A DNA stretch of 64,000 nt. It comes from Polymorphobacter fuscus. GTDB lineage: Bacteria > Pseudomonadota > Alphaproteobacteria > Sphingomonadales > Sphingomonadaceae. A program made the position numbers and the translations under genes. This document shows positions 44,758-53,645 of the stretch, in pieces (position 1 is the stretch's first letter; each line of letters starts with the position of its first letter). Below the pieces are notes generated by a model. The model was not told the origin of the DNA. It did no database searches and saw only the letters and a list, made by a program, of their open reading frames with translations. Location: positions 2,722,014 to 2,786,013 of the forward strand of contig NZ_JAATJI010000001.1 in the NCBI RefSeq assembly GCF_011927825.1, read 5' to 3'.

Positions 44758-45324
44758 ATGGCTGAACAACTCGCAGAGCATCGCAACCTGGTGTCGGCCA
44801 GCAAGCCGATCCAACTTGGTGCGTCCTGGCAGCGGCGGCTGACGACCCGCAGCGGTTTCGAATTCCGCGTACGGCCCGTCGCCGCCGATGACGAAGCCGC
44901 ACTCGCCGACTTTTTCGCGCATGTGACACCCGAGGAATTGCGCTTCCGCTTCCTCACCGCCTGCCGCGAGGTCGGCCATGCCCGGCTGGTGGCGATGACC
45001 GACATCGATCACGACCAGACCGAAAACTTCCTCGCCGTGCTCGACGATGGCACCATTATTGCTTCGGGACTGATCGCGACCGATGCCGATCGGGCGCGCG
45101 CCGAAGTCGCCATCTCGATCCGGTCCGATCACCGCGGCCAGGGCATCAGCTGGACCTTGCTCGATCATATCGCCCAATACGCCGAAGCACGGGGCATCAA
45201 GGTCATCGAATCGATCGAGGCGCGGGAGAATCGCGCGGCCATCGGGCTGGAAAAGGAAATGGGGTTCATCGTGGCGCCGGTGGCGGGTGATCCGACGCTG
45301 ATCCGGCTGAGCCGTTATATCTGA
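44758..45324 (+). CDS. GNAT family N-acetyltransferase
   Basis: A 188-residue cytoplasmic acetyltransferase. The acetyl-CoA site is recognisable in VAISIRSDHRGQGISWTLL (RxxGxG-type). The preceding strand carries FLAVLDDGTIIASGL and the following helix AQYAEARGIKVIESIEA. The N-terminal part (FRVRPVAADDEAALADFF) is typical of the fold and resembles the GNAT domain of protein acetyltransferases such as Pat. Target unknown. GGAAGGA lies 8 bases before the ATG. Confidence 0.85.
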   Translation: MAEQLAEHRNLVSASKPIQLGASWQRRLTTRSGFEFRVRPVAADDEAALADFFAHVTPEELRFRFLTACREVGHARLVAMTDIDHDQTENFLAVLDDGTIIASGLIATDADRARAEVAISIRSDHRGQGISWTLLDHIAQYAEARGIKVIESIEARENRAAIGLEKEMGFIVAPVAGDPTLIRLSRYI

Positions 45325-45339
45325 CGGGGCCGCTGCGAT

Positions 45340-46044
45340 TCAGCGCGCGACGGAAGGTGCCCGCACGCGTTCGGCGATGATCCAGCAGGTAACCGCCCAG
45401 GCCGACCCGACCGCCCATCCGGCAATCACGTCCGTTGGCCAGTGGACGCCGAGGTAGACGCGCGAGACGCCGACGACCAGCGTCAGCAACAGCGCCACCC
45501 ACATCGCATAGGCCTTTTCGCGGTGGGTGGAGGCGGCGCGCGCGACGAGAACGCCAAGCGTGAGATAGGTAATGGCGGAATTCATCGCGTGCGCGCTGGG
45601 GAAGCTGGCGGAATTCACCTCGACCAGATGCGCCACCAGCGACGGCCGGGTCCGGGCATAGCTCGCCTTCAACAACGAGCCCAGCAGCGCGCCGCCGCCG
45701 ATGGCGATTCCGACGAAGGCCGCCTCGGCATATTTGCGCTGCGTCAGCAGGAACCCCATCACGATCAGGGTGACCAGCGTCAGCAGCGTCACGCCGCCGA
45801 GCGCGGTGAGGTCGACCATCGTCCTTTCCAGCCAGCGCGGCCCGATCGGGCTGGCAAGGTCATCGGCATGGCGCAGCGCCAGCATGATGGCGGTGTCGAA
45901 CCGCGTCGTCTCCCCGGTGCGGACCTCGCGCCCCAGCCACAAGAACAGCAAGGCGATGACCGAGGCGGTGCCCAGCCCCAGCGCGACGCCGATCTCGGCA
46001 CCCGCATCACGGCCCTGGCGCGGAAACAGCCGCTTCGACATCAT
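45340..46044 (-). CDS. PAP2 superfamily phosphatase (membrane)
   Basis: A 234-residue inner-membrane lipid phosphatase-like protein with six hydrophobic helices. The three catalytic motifs are intact: KASYARTRP (Lys...ArgPro), SFPSAHAM (Ser-His) and SRVYLGVHWPTDV (Arg...His...Asp). Substrates of the family include undecaprenyl pyrophosphate and phosphatidic acid. It converges with the acetyltransferase gene. The specific substrate is not deducible. Confidence 0.87.
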   Translation of the reverse strand: MMSKRLFPRQGRDAGAEIGVALGLGTASVIALLFLWLGREVRTGETTRFDTAIMLALRHADDLASPIGPRWLERTMVDLTALGGVTLLTLVTLIVMGFLLTQRKYAEAAFVGIAIGGGALLGSLLKASYARTRPSLVAHLVEVNSASFPSAHAMNSAITYLTLGVLVARAASTHREKAYAMWVALLLTLVVGVSRVYLGVHWPTDVIAGWAVGSAWAVTCWIIAERVRAPSVAR

Positions 46045-46152
46045 CCCACCCTGAACCGATCAATTGCAATCAAGACGCGGGTCAACGCCCGGCCGCGCCG
46101 TCCGTTCCCCATGCGGCCGTCGATGTGACCCCGATGTCGACGCGCGCGCGGA

Positions 46153-47217
46153 TCAGCGCCGGAAGATGGCGACATTCGCGGGGATTTCGGATGGTATGTC
46201 AAAGGCGTTCGCGGCGGCAATGCGCCCCTGCCTGCGGACGTCCCGGGCCCGGGACCGGCATTGCGACGGCGTCATGCCATAGGCCTTCCGAAAGGCGCGC
46301 CCGGCGGCGGTGTGGTTGGCAAATCCCCAATCGTGCAGGACCGCGTCGATCTTCCGGTCCGAAAGCGCCGGGTCGGACAGGTCGAGGAACACGCCGGTCA
46401 GGCGCCGGCAGAGAATGTAGCGTCCGATACCGCCATGCGGCTCGAACATGCGATAGAGGGTCGGCCGCGTCACGTGAAAGTCGCGGACCAGCATCGCAGG
46501 ACCAAGGCGGGGTTCGGCGATATGCCGGTCGATGCGCCGGCAGATCGCCCGAAACTGGCTCTTGCGCAACTCGGCCCGGGTCGCGGCGCGATATTCGGCG
46601 TTCGCCCGGATGACGGCGGCGAGCAGCGCCGCTGTCGAACGGCTCAGGTCGAGCCCCTGTGCAACGGTCAGCGCGGGTGCCTGCCGCCACAGGTCGTCCA
46701 GATGCTCGCGCACGGCAATGCCTGCCTCGCTGTCCCGGCGCAGGATCGTCCCGTGCACCTCGCCGGCATCGGCAAGCAGCGGCGCGAGCAGGTTGCGGTC
46801 GACAATGGCGGAAAGATTGTCGATGCCTTCCGTTCGCAGCGTCACCGGGCGTGACAGGTCGAGCATGCAGACATCCCCCGCAGCCACCCACCGCTCGACG
46901 CCGTCGACGGTCATCGCAAAGCCGTTGCTGCGATAATATTGGATATGGAAGTGATCGACCCCGATCCGGGCGATCACCTGGGGATCGCGAACCAGGATGG
47001 AGGGTGCTGTCGTCGCGACCGACTGCCCCAGCTTGATCGGGCCATAGTCATACAGGGCGAAGTCCATCGTGTAGCCGGCGTGCTGATCCGGCAGCGGTGT
47101 CTCCAGGTCGAACATCGTCGCCAGAAGTTCGCGGCAGGCGGCGAAGCTGTCGGCATAGTCGGCGCCGATCCGGGCGGCCAGGTTCGGCAGCCGAGTCGCC
47201 GGGCTATGCTCCGTCAT
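46153..47217 (-). CDS. AraC family transcriptional regulator
   Basis: A 354-residue regulator. The N-terminal ~190 residues are a ligand/sensor region of the AraC-binding-domain-like type (FHIQYYRSNGFAMTVDGVER, VCMLDLSRPVTLRTEG). The C-terminal ~110 residues form the double helix-turn-helix (AMLVRDFHVTRPTLYRMFEP and WGFANHTAAGRAFRKAYGMT). It is transcribed divergently from the giant autotransporter with about 200 bases between, so it is the natural candidate to control it. The ligand is unknown. MTEHSP (47217) is preferred to an upstream frame. Confidence 0.87.
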   Translation of the reverse strand: MTEHSPATRLPNLAARIGADYADSFAACRELLATMFDLETPLPDQHAGYTMDFALYDYGPIKLGQSVATTAPSILVRDPQVIARIGVDHFHIQYYRSNGFAMTVDGVERWVAAGDVCMLDLSRPVTLRTEGIDNLSAIVDRNLLAPLLADAGEVHGTILRRDSEAGIAVREHLDDLWRQAPALTVAQGLDLSRSTAALLAAVIRANAEYRAATRAELRKSQFRAICRRIDRHIAEPRLGPAMLVRDFHVTRPTLYRMFEPHGGIGRYILCRRLTGVFLDLSDPALSDRKIDAVLHDWGFANHTAAGRAFRKAYGMTPSQCRSRARDVRRQGRIAAANAFDIPSEIPANVAIFRR

Positions 47218-47424
47218 CCGGTGATCCCCCCGATTTTGCCCGAACATAGGCCGGGCCACGATGCCTTAACAGAAGATTTTCGACCAGGCGTCTCAAAGCG
47301 CGGCCTCCGGACCGCCGGCCTCTTGCCGCCCGGATCGCTGCCGTTCACCACCGAAACGATTCCGTTGTCGGGAGGTGGCGCGGGTGGCGGCGGATCGGGG
47401 GGCTTCGCGCCCTTGGCGGGGAAC

Positions 47425-50400
47425 ATGGGGGCGACGGTGCACAGACGGTCATTTGCTTCAGGCGTTCGCGACATCGTTCTCGCATCTCTGGCGCTCGCGA
47501 TATCGAGCGCTGCCCATGCCCAGTGCAGCAGCGCCGGCGCGCCGCAGCCGACGAGCGCGCAGACCGTCGATTACAGCAACCAGACGTTTGACCTTAACAA
47601 CGCCTATTATATTCAGAATGTCGGCGAACCGGGATGCGCCGGGGCGTCTCGCGGCGACGACACCAACGGCGATCCGGGGTCACCCGGCCAGCCCGCCGGC
47701 GCGATCGACAACAGCGCTGCGAACGTGACCGTCTCCGGCCCGAATTCCATCTTCGGGGCAGGAGCCGTCGTCATCGCAACCGGCGGCGGCGGCGGCAATG
47801 GCGGCAGTGCGGGCAGCCCCGTGCTGCGTGACCTGCAAGGCGGCAATGGCGGCGCCGGCGGCGCCAGCGGGGCGATCACGGTCAATTTGTCGGGCACCAT
47901 CGGCCCGGACGGCGCCGGTAGCCTCGTCCTGACGGGGCTCCAGATCGGCAGCTTCGGCGGCGCCGGCGGTCTGGGGGGCGGTGTCGGCACCTGTTGCGGC
48001 GGCGACAAGAACGGCGGCGACGGCGGCGGCGGCGGCGCGGGCGCACTGGCGCAATTCACCGGCACCGGCCAGGTCCAGGCTACCGGCCAGGGCATCCTGG
48101 TGGAAAGCGCCGGCGGCAATGGCGGCACGGGGGCGTCGGTCAGTACCTCCGACGCGCTGGTGACGAATTACGGTGGCAATGGCGGCAACGGCGGCCAGGG
48201 CGGCCCGGCCATGTTCAGCTGGCAAGGCGGATCGATCCAGGCCGGCGGCCAGGGCGGCATCGCCGGCTCCTATGGCGGGACTGGCGGCAACGGCGGATCC
48301 GCTCGCAGCGGCGACCAGAACAATGGCGGCGACGGCGGTATCGGCGGCGCTGCCGGCGCCGCGTCGATCATCATGTCGGGCGGCACGATCACGATCGGCG
48401 AAACCAGCTACGACCCGTATAATGCTGCCCTGCGGGCGGTGTCGGAAGGGGGTGCCGGCGGTGCGGGCGGATCCGGCGGTGCGCTGGTCAGCGTCACCGC
48501 GGGCAACGGCGGCGCCGGCGGCGCGGGCGGTGCGGCCAGTGCTGCGGTAGTCGGCACGATCGCCTATACCGGCCAGGGCACGGGGCCGGGGCACGCGATC
48601 TATGTCGCCTCGTCAGGGGGCCTCGGCGGCGCCGGCGGCAATGCCAGCGCGCTGGAAGGCGGCTCGGGCGGCGGCGGTCTTGCCGGATCGGGGGGGTCGG
48701 CGTCGCTGACGCTGGGCAGCGTGGACCAGTCCGCCGCCGTGTCCGGCTTCGGCAAATACACCAACACGGCGGTGGTGCAGAGCATCGGCGGCGGCGGCGG
48801 CAACGGCGGCGTCGGCAGCTTCCTCGTTGGCGGCGGCGCGGGCGCAGCAGGCGGCGACGGCGGCACCATCAACGCCGATATCGTCGATGGATCGCTGGTC
48901 GCCAGCGGCGCCTCGGCAGGCGGGCTGATCGCGCAATCGATCGGCGGCGGCGGCGGCATCGGCGGCGATTCGAACGGCATCGCGATCGGTGCGGACCTGT
49001 CGGTCGGCGGCAATGGCGGCCTTGGCGGCGACGGGCAGGGCGTCACCGTCCAGGTCGGCGCGAACGCGATCATCGGCTCGCTCGACCCGCTCGGCGACAA
49101 TGGGGTGCTGGCGCAATCGATCGGCGGTTCGGGCGGCGCCGGCGGCACCGCGACCGCCAATGGCAGCGGCTTCATCACGATGACCATCGGCGGCGATGCC
49201 GGCGGCGGCGGCCAGGCCGGGCCGGTGGCGATCGACAATGCCGGCCTTATCACCAGCTATGGCGACCACGCGGCGGGGCTGCAGGCGCAATCGGTCGGCG
49301 GCGGCGGTGGCAAGGGCGGCTCGGCCGTTTCCTTCGGCGTCGGCGTGGTGCCGACCGCGTCGATCGCGATCGGTGGCCGCGGCGGCAGCGGCGGCCCGGC
49401 CGACAGCGCCACGGTCAGCAGTTCGGGGCAGGTCACCACCTATGGGTCGGACGCCTATGCCATCGTCGCCCAGTCGATCGGCGGCGGCGGCGGCAGCGGC
49501 GGTTCGGCAACCGCCCGTGCCGTCGCCATCGCGCCGAGCGAATCCTTCCCGGCGATCTCGGTTTCGCTGGCGCTCGGCGGTTCGGGCGGCAGCGGCAACA
49601 CCGGCGCCGCGGCGACCGCCGGCAACAGCGGTATCGTCACCACGGCGGGCGAAGGCGCCTATGCGCTTGTCGCGCAATCGGTCGGCGGCGGCGGCGGCAT
49701 CGGCGGCGATTCGACCGCCGCCTCCTATTCGGGCGGCGACAGCCCGGGCCTGACGGTGTCATTCTCGGTCGCGGTCGGCGGCTCGGGCGGCACCGGCGCC
49801 ACCGGCGGCACCGCCAGCGCCAACAACGGCGGATTGCTCCTCACCTATGGCGCCGATGCCTATGGCGTGTTCGCGCAGAGTGTCGGCGGCGGCGGCGGTG
49901 CCGGCGGCAGCGGCGATTCCAGCGCCACTGCCAGCAAGGCGCCGGCAAGCTTTGCGGCGTCGCTTGCGGTCGGTGGCCGCGGCGGCAGCGGCGGCCATGG
50001 CGGCATCGTCGATGCGGTCAGCGGCGGCGGCATCGCCACCAATGGCGACGGCGCCGATGGCGTCTTCGCCCAGTCGGTCGGCGGCGGCGGCGGCGCGGCC
50101 GGCGGCGGCACGGCGGCCGCCAACGGCGGTACGCTCACGCTCAGTGTCGGGGTCGGCGGGTCGGGCGGTGCCGGCGGCGACGGTGGCAGCGTTACCGCAT
50201 CGAACGGCGGTGCGATCGTCACGCGCGGCACCGATGCGGTGGGCCTGCTGGCCCAATCGGTCGGCGGTGGCGGCGGCAAGGCCGGCAAGGGCGGCGCCAC
50301 CTCCGGTGGTGTCAGCCCGGTCACCAACGCCACCAAGCTGTTCGGGACGCTGTCCGCCGGCCTCAATCTCGGTGCCAGCGTCACCACGCCGATCAACGGC

Positions 50401-53400
50401 ATTCTCAAGATCGGCAAGCTCGCGACCGAGGTCTACAGCGCGGCCGATGAACTTTATGCGCTTGCCCAGCAGATGGCGGGCGACCCCGGCAGCATCGGCG
50501 GCGCGACGTCGATCGACATCGGCCTGTCCATCGGCGGCAGCGGCGGCGCTGCGGGCCAGGGCGGCGATCTGACCGTCGGCAACACCGGGCAGATCAGCAC
50601 CTTCGGCGCCCAATCGGACGGCGTGTTCGCCCAATCGATCGGCGGCGGCGGCGGCAAGGGCGGGGCGGCAAGTTCCACCGACACCTCGGTCGACGATGGC
50701 CGCGCGCAGGCGGCGATCGGCATCGGCGGCGGCGGCGGCGCCGGCGGCAACGGCGGCAGCGTCGGCGTCGTCAACGCCAGCGGCGCGCTGGTCCAGACCC
50801 AGGGCGTGCTCGGCTTCGGTGTCGTGGCACAGTCGGTGGGCGGCGGCGGCGGTTCGGCGGGCCTCGCCGGCACGGTCGCCGGCTCGCTCGTCAGCCTGTC
50901 GGTCGGGATCGGTGGCTCGGGCGGGTCCTATGGCGTCGGCGGCGGGGTGAAGGTCACCAACGCCGGTGCGATCGACACCGGCGGCAAGCACAGCATCGGC
51001 ATCCTGGCGCAATCGATCGGCGGCGGCGGCGGCCTGGCCCGCACGATGACGACCGACGAAACCTTTGATCCCGCCGATATCATCAACAACCCGCAGGGCC
51101 GCCTCGGCGACGTCCATGGCCTGACCCTGTCGTTCAGCGGCAGCACGAACACGACCGGCGACGGCGGCACCGCCGAGGTCGATGTGGCGGGATCGGTTGC
51201 CACCGGCGGCCGCACCGCCCACGCCATCCTTGCGCAGTCGATCGGCGGCGGCGGCGGCGCGGCGATCGGGGGGCAGGTTCTCGGCGGCAAATCCAGCGGC
51301 GGGACCGGCAACGGCAACGGCAACACGGTGACGGTCGCTACCACGGCCGGTGCCGTGATTTCCACGGCCGGCGACGGCGCCTATGGCATCCTGGCCCAGT
51401 CGATCGGCGGTGGTGGCGGATTGGGCGGCAGCCTTGCCGACGTGTCGGCCGTGCAGCCGCTCGCCGGCGGCACCGCCGCGGTCAGCGCCGGCACCGGCAG
51501 CGGCGGGCAGGTCGCGATCGGCCTTGCCGGAACGCGCCTGACGACGACCGGTGCGCGCGCCCCGGCAATCTATGCGCAATCGCTGGGCGGCGGCGGCGGC
51601 CTGATCGCCCAGGCCGGCACATTGTTCAGCGGCGGCGCGGGCGGTTCCGGTGGGGGCAATGGCGTGTCGGTCACGCTGGTGAACAGCGTCATCGATGCCA
51701 GCGGAGTCCAATCGCCGGGCATCGTCATCCAGACCAATGGCAGCGGCGGCGCCGCGGTCTCGATCGACGCGCAAAGCGCGGTGACCGGCGGCGCGGTCGC
51801 CAGTGCCGGCCAGACGATGATGGCCGGTGCGATCCATATCCTGCAGGGCAGCGGCAACACCGTCACCAACGCCGGCACGATCACGGGCGCCGGCACCGTC
51901 AACCCCATCGCGCTATGGTCGGATGCGGCGGTGCAGATCGACAACAGTGGCACCATCACCGGCGCGATCGCCACCGCCGGCAACGGCAGCGTCCTGACCA
52001 ATCGGGCGGGCGGCGTGCTCGATCCTGGCGCCACTCTGGCTCTCGGCACCGGCGGCCGCCTTGCCAACGCCGGCACGCTCCATGTCGGCGGGACCCGGAC
52101 CATCGGCGCCACAACGGTGACGGGCGATCTTTCGAGCACCGGCACGATCGTGTTCGACGCCGACCTCGTGCGCGGTGTCGGCGACAAACTGGCGGTCACC
52201 GGCCATGCGACGATCACCGCCGAGATCGCGGTTGCTTCGCCGACCATGCGCAACGCGCGGCTGGCGCTGGTCAGCGCCGCCGGTGGGGTGACGCTTGCGC
52301 CGCAGCTGGCGGCAACGGCGTCCGCCAACCAGCTGTTCACCTACCGGTTCGAAAGCGACGGCACGACGCTCTACGCGACCCCACAGGCGCAATTGGCGGC
52401 CCAGGCCAGCGGGCTCGTCGGGCGGCAGCAATCGGTTGCAGGGCACCTTCAGTCTCTTTTCGAAAGCGGCGAAGCGTTCGACACCGGCTTCACGGCGCTA
52501 TCGAAGCTGGCGAGCCGGCAGGACTATGCGAAAACCCTCGACAGCCTTTCGGGCAAGGCGCTGGGGGCGATGGCGGTCCAGCGCTACCAGTCGAGCCGGC
52601 GGTTCGTTTCCGACGTCATCGGCGCTTGCGATGCCCCCTGCAGCTGGGCGCGCATCCAGGCCGGGCAGACGAGGCAGGACGAAGCCGCCGACGCGATCGG
52701 CTATGACGCGCAGTTCCAGGTTTTCGAGATGGGCGGCCAGATCCCCATCGCCGAAGGGCTCGATCTCGGCGGCGCGCTGGCCTATGAGCACAGCCTGCTG
52801 CGCGACAGCGACGGCAGCGCGCGGATCGACGGCGACACCATGCTGGGCGCGATCGGACTTCACTATCGTTCGGGCGCGCTGCAGCTCGTCGGTTCGGTCG
52901 ATGGCGGTTTCGGCTGGTACGCCAGCCGCCGGTCGATCACCGTCGGCCGCGACAGCCAGCCGGCCGATGCACGGCCGCGCCTGTGGAACCTCGGGATGGC
53001 GCTGGCTGCCAACTACCGCATGCCTTTGGGCGCAAACAGCTATCTGAAACCCTTTGCTGCCGTGCGCGGCGCCAATGTTCGCGCCAATGGCTTTGCCGAG
53101 GACAGCCTCTCACCCTTCGCGCTCCAGTTCGCCGCGCGGGGCAATTTCGCCGCGAGCGGCACCATCGGCGCATCGCTCGGCACAAGGATCGTCATCGGCG
53201 AGGACGCGCGCCTCGACCCGTTCGTCACCGCCGCTGTCGAGTTCGCCGGCGGTACCGGCTGGGAGACCCGCGCGAGGTTCGTGGGCGAGAGCGGCGCCAG
53301 CGATCCGTTCGCGGTCAAGGCCCGCGCGCCGGGAACAATCGGCCGCTTCGGCATCGGGGCCGAACTCACCAGCGGCCCCGACTTCGCGCTGTCCATCAGC

Positions 53401-53469
53401 TACACGCCCGAATTCGGCAGCCACTATACCACGCAACAGGGGGTCGCCCGGCTGAACTACCGGTTCTGA
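47425..53469 (+). CDS. Giant glycine-rich autotransporter (type Va)
   Basis: A 2014-residue surface protein. A signal peptide (DIVLASLALAISSAAHAQ) is followed by a very long passenger, low in charge and full of Gly, Ala, Ser and Thr. I count 15 spaced copies of a motif AQS(I/V/L)GGGGG or close variants, for example LIAQSIGGGGG and VFAQSVGGGGG, mostly between residues ~450 and ~1400. This is the beta-helix autotransporter pattern seen in many sphingomonads and rhizobia. The last ~300 residues are an autotransporter barrel ending LNYRF, with the terminal aromatic residue for outer-membrane assembly. Only two cysteines were noted near the passenger start and two before the barrel. No protease or lectin domain is recognised. 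Adhesion is likely but unproven. Confidence 0.9.
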   Translation: MGATVHRRSFASGVRDIVLASLALAISSAAHAQCSSAGAPQPTSAQTVDYSNQTFDLNNAYYIQNVGEPGCAGASRGDDTNGDPGSPGQPAGAIDNSAANVTVSGPNSIFGAGAVVIATGGGGGNGGSAGSPVLRDLQGGNGGAGGASGAITVNLSGTIGPDGAGSLVLTGLQIGSFGGAGGLGGGVGTCCGGDKNGGDGGGGGAGALAQFTGTGQVQATGQGILVESAGGNGGTGASVSTSDALVTNYGGNGGNGGQGGPAMFSWQGGSIQAGGQGGIAGSYGGTGGNGGSARSGDQNNGGDGGIGGAAGAASIIMSGGTITIGETSYDPYNAALRAVSEGGAGGAGGSGGALVSVTAGNGGAGGAGGAASAAVVGTIAYTGQGTGPGHAIYVASSGGLGGAGGNASALEGGSGGGGLAGSGGSASLTLGSVDQSAAVSGFGKYTNTAVVQSIGGGGGNGGVGSFLVGGGAGAAGGDGGTINADIVDGSLVASGASAGGLIAQSIGGGGGIGGDSNGIAIGADLSVGGNGGLGGDGQGVTVQVGANAIIGSLDPLGDNGVLAQSIGGSGGAGGTATANGSGFITMTIGGDAGGGGQAGPVAIDNAGLITSYGDHAAGLQAQSVGGGGGKGGSAVSFGVGVVPTASIAIGGRGGSGGPADSATVSSSGQVTTYGSDAYAIVAQSIGGGGGSGGSATARAVAIAPSESFPAISVSLALGGSGGSGNTGAAATAGNSGIVTTAGEGAYALVAQSVGGGGGIGGDSTAASYSGGDSPGLTVSFSVAVGGSGGTGATGGTASANNGGLLLTYGADAYGVFAQSVGGGGGAGGSGDSSATASKAPASFAASLAVGGRGGSGGHGGIVDAVSGGGIATNGDGADGVFAQSVGGGGGAAGGGTAAANGGTLTLSVGVGGSGGAGGDGGSVTASNGGAIVTRGTDAVGLLAQSVGGGGGKAGKGGATSGGVSPVTNATKLFGTLSAGLNLGASVTTPINGILKIGKLATEVYSAADELYALAQQMAGDPGSIGGATSIDIGLSIGGSGGAAGQGGDLTVGNTGQISTFGAQSDGVFAQSIGGGGGKGGAASSTDTSVDDGRAQAAIGIGGGGGAGGNGGSVGVVNASGALVQTQGVLGFGVVAQSVGGGGGSAGLAGTVAGSLVSLSVGIGGSGGSYGVGGGVKVTNAGAIDTGGKHSIGILAQSIGGGGGLARTMTTDETFDPADIINNPQGRLGDVHGLTLSFSGSTNTTGDGGTAEVDVAGSVATGGRTAHAILAQSIGGGGGAAIGGQVLGGKSSGGTGNGNGNTVTVATTAGAVISTAGDGAYGILAQSIGGGGGLGGSLADVSAVQPLAGGTAAVSAGTGSGGQVAIGLAGTRLTTTGARAPAIYAQSLGGGGGLIAQAGTLFSGGAGGSGGGNGVSVTLVNSVIDASGVQSPGIVIQTNGSGGAAVSIDAQSAVTGGAVASAGQTMMAGAIHILQGSGNTVTNAGTITGAGTVNPIALWSDAAVQIDNSGTITGAIATAGNGSVLTNRAGGVLDPGATLALGTGGRLANAGTLHVGGTRTIGATTVTGDLSSTGTIVFDADLVRGVGDKLAVTGHATITAEIAVASPTMRNARLALVSAAGGVTLAPQLAATASANQLFTYRFESDGTTLYATPQAQLAAQASGLVGRQQSVAGHLQSLFESGEAFDTGFTALSKLASRQDYAKTLDSLSGKALGAMAVQRYQSSRRFVSDVIGACDAPCSWARIQAGQTRQDEAADAIGYDAQFQVFEMGGQIPIAEGLDLGGALAYEHSLLRDSDGSARIDGDTMLGAIGLHYRSGALQLVGSVDGGFGWYASRRSITVGRDSQPADARPRLWNLGMALAANYRMPLGANSYLKPFAAVRGANVRANGFAEDSLSPFALQFAARGNFAASGTIGASLGTRIVIGEDARLDPFVTAAVEFAGGTGWETRARFVGESGASDPFAVKARAPGTIGRFGIGAELTSGPDFALSISYTPEFGSHYTTQQGVARLNYRF

Positions 53470-53492
53470 CCCCGACAGCCTGTGACGACCGG

Positions 53493-53526
53493 AGCCGCGC
53501 TGCAAAGCCGTCATCGCAGCGCGGCT
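53493..53526 (+). terminator. Hairpin after the autotransporter gene
   Basis: Perfect 10-base arms AGCCGCGCTG and CAGCGCGGCT with a 14-base loop, 24 bases after the stop. A run of T residues lies some 25 bases further on, so it may act as a terminator although spacing is loose. Confidence 0.5.
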
Positions 53527-53590
53527 TGCGGCCGCTCGGCAAATCGCAATTTTTTCAGCCGTCAGCGCCGATCCCGGCTTGCCAGGGAAA

Positions 53591-53622
53591 TGATATCTTG
53601 TCACATGACAGAAAGGATATCT
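53591..53622. promoter_or_regulatory. Candidate operator before the siderophore-type receptor
   Basis: A perfect inverted repeat TGTCA-CA-TGACA (53599-53610) is framed by two GATATC words (53592 and 53616, 24 bases apart). It lies 24-55 bases before the receptor start, in operator/promoter range. It does not match the classical Fur box. The binding protein is unknown. Confidence 0.4.
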
Positions 53623-53645
53623 GGTCGCGACGAAAACGGGGCGAA

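Noticed and set aside
48770..51610. Regularly spaced similar words that could suggest a CRISPR array
   Set aside because: They keep reading frame, encode the AQSIGGGGG motif, vary in spacing and lie inside an autotransporter gene; there are no cas genes.
49759..51837. Minus-strand frame of about 690 codons opposite the autotransporter
   Set aside because: Its repetitive Ala/Asp/Arg translation is produced by the glycine repeats of the real gene on the other strand.
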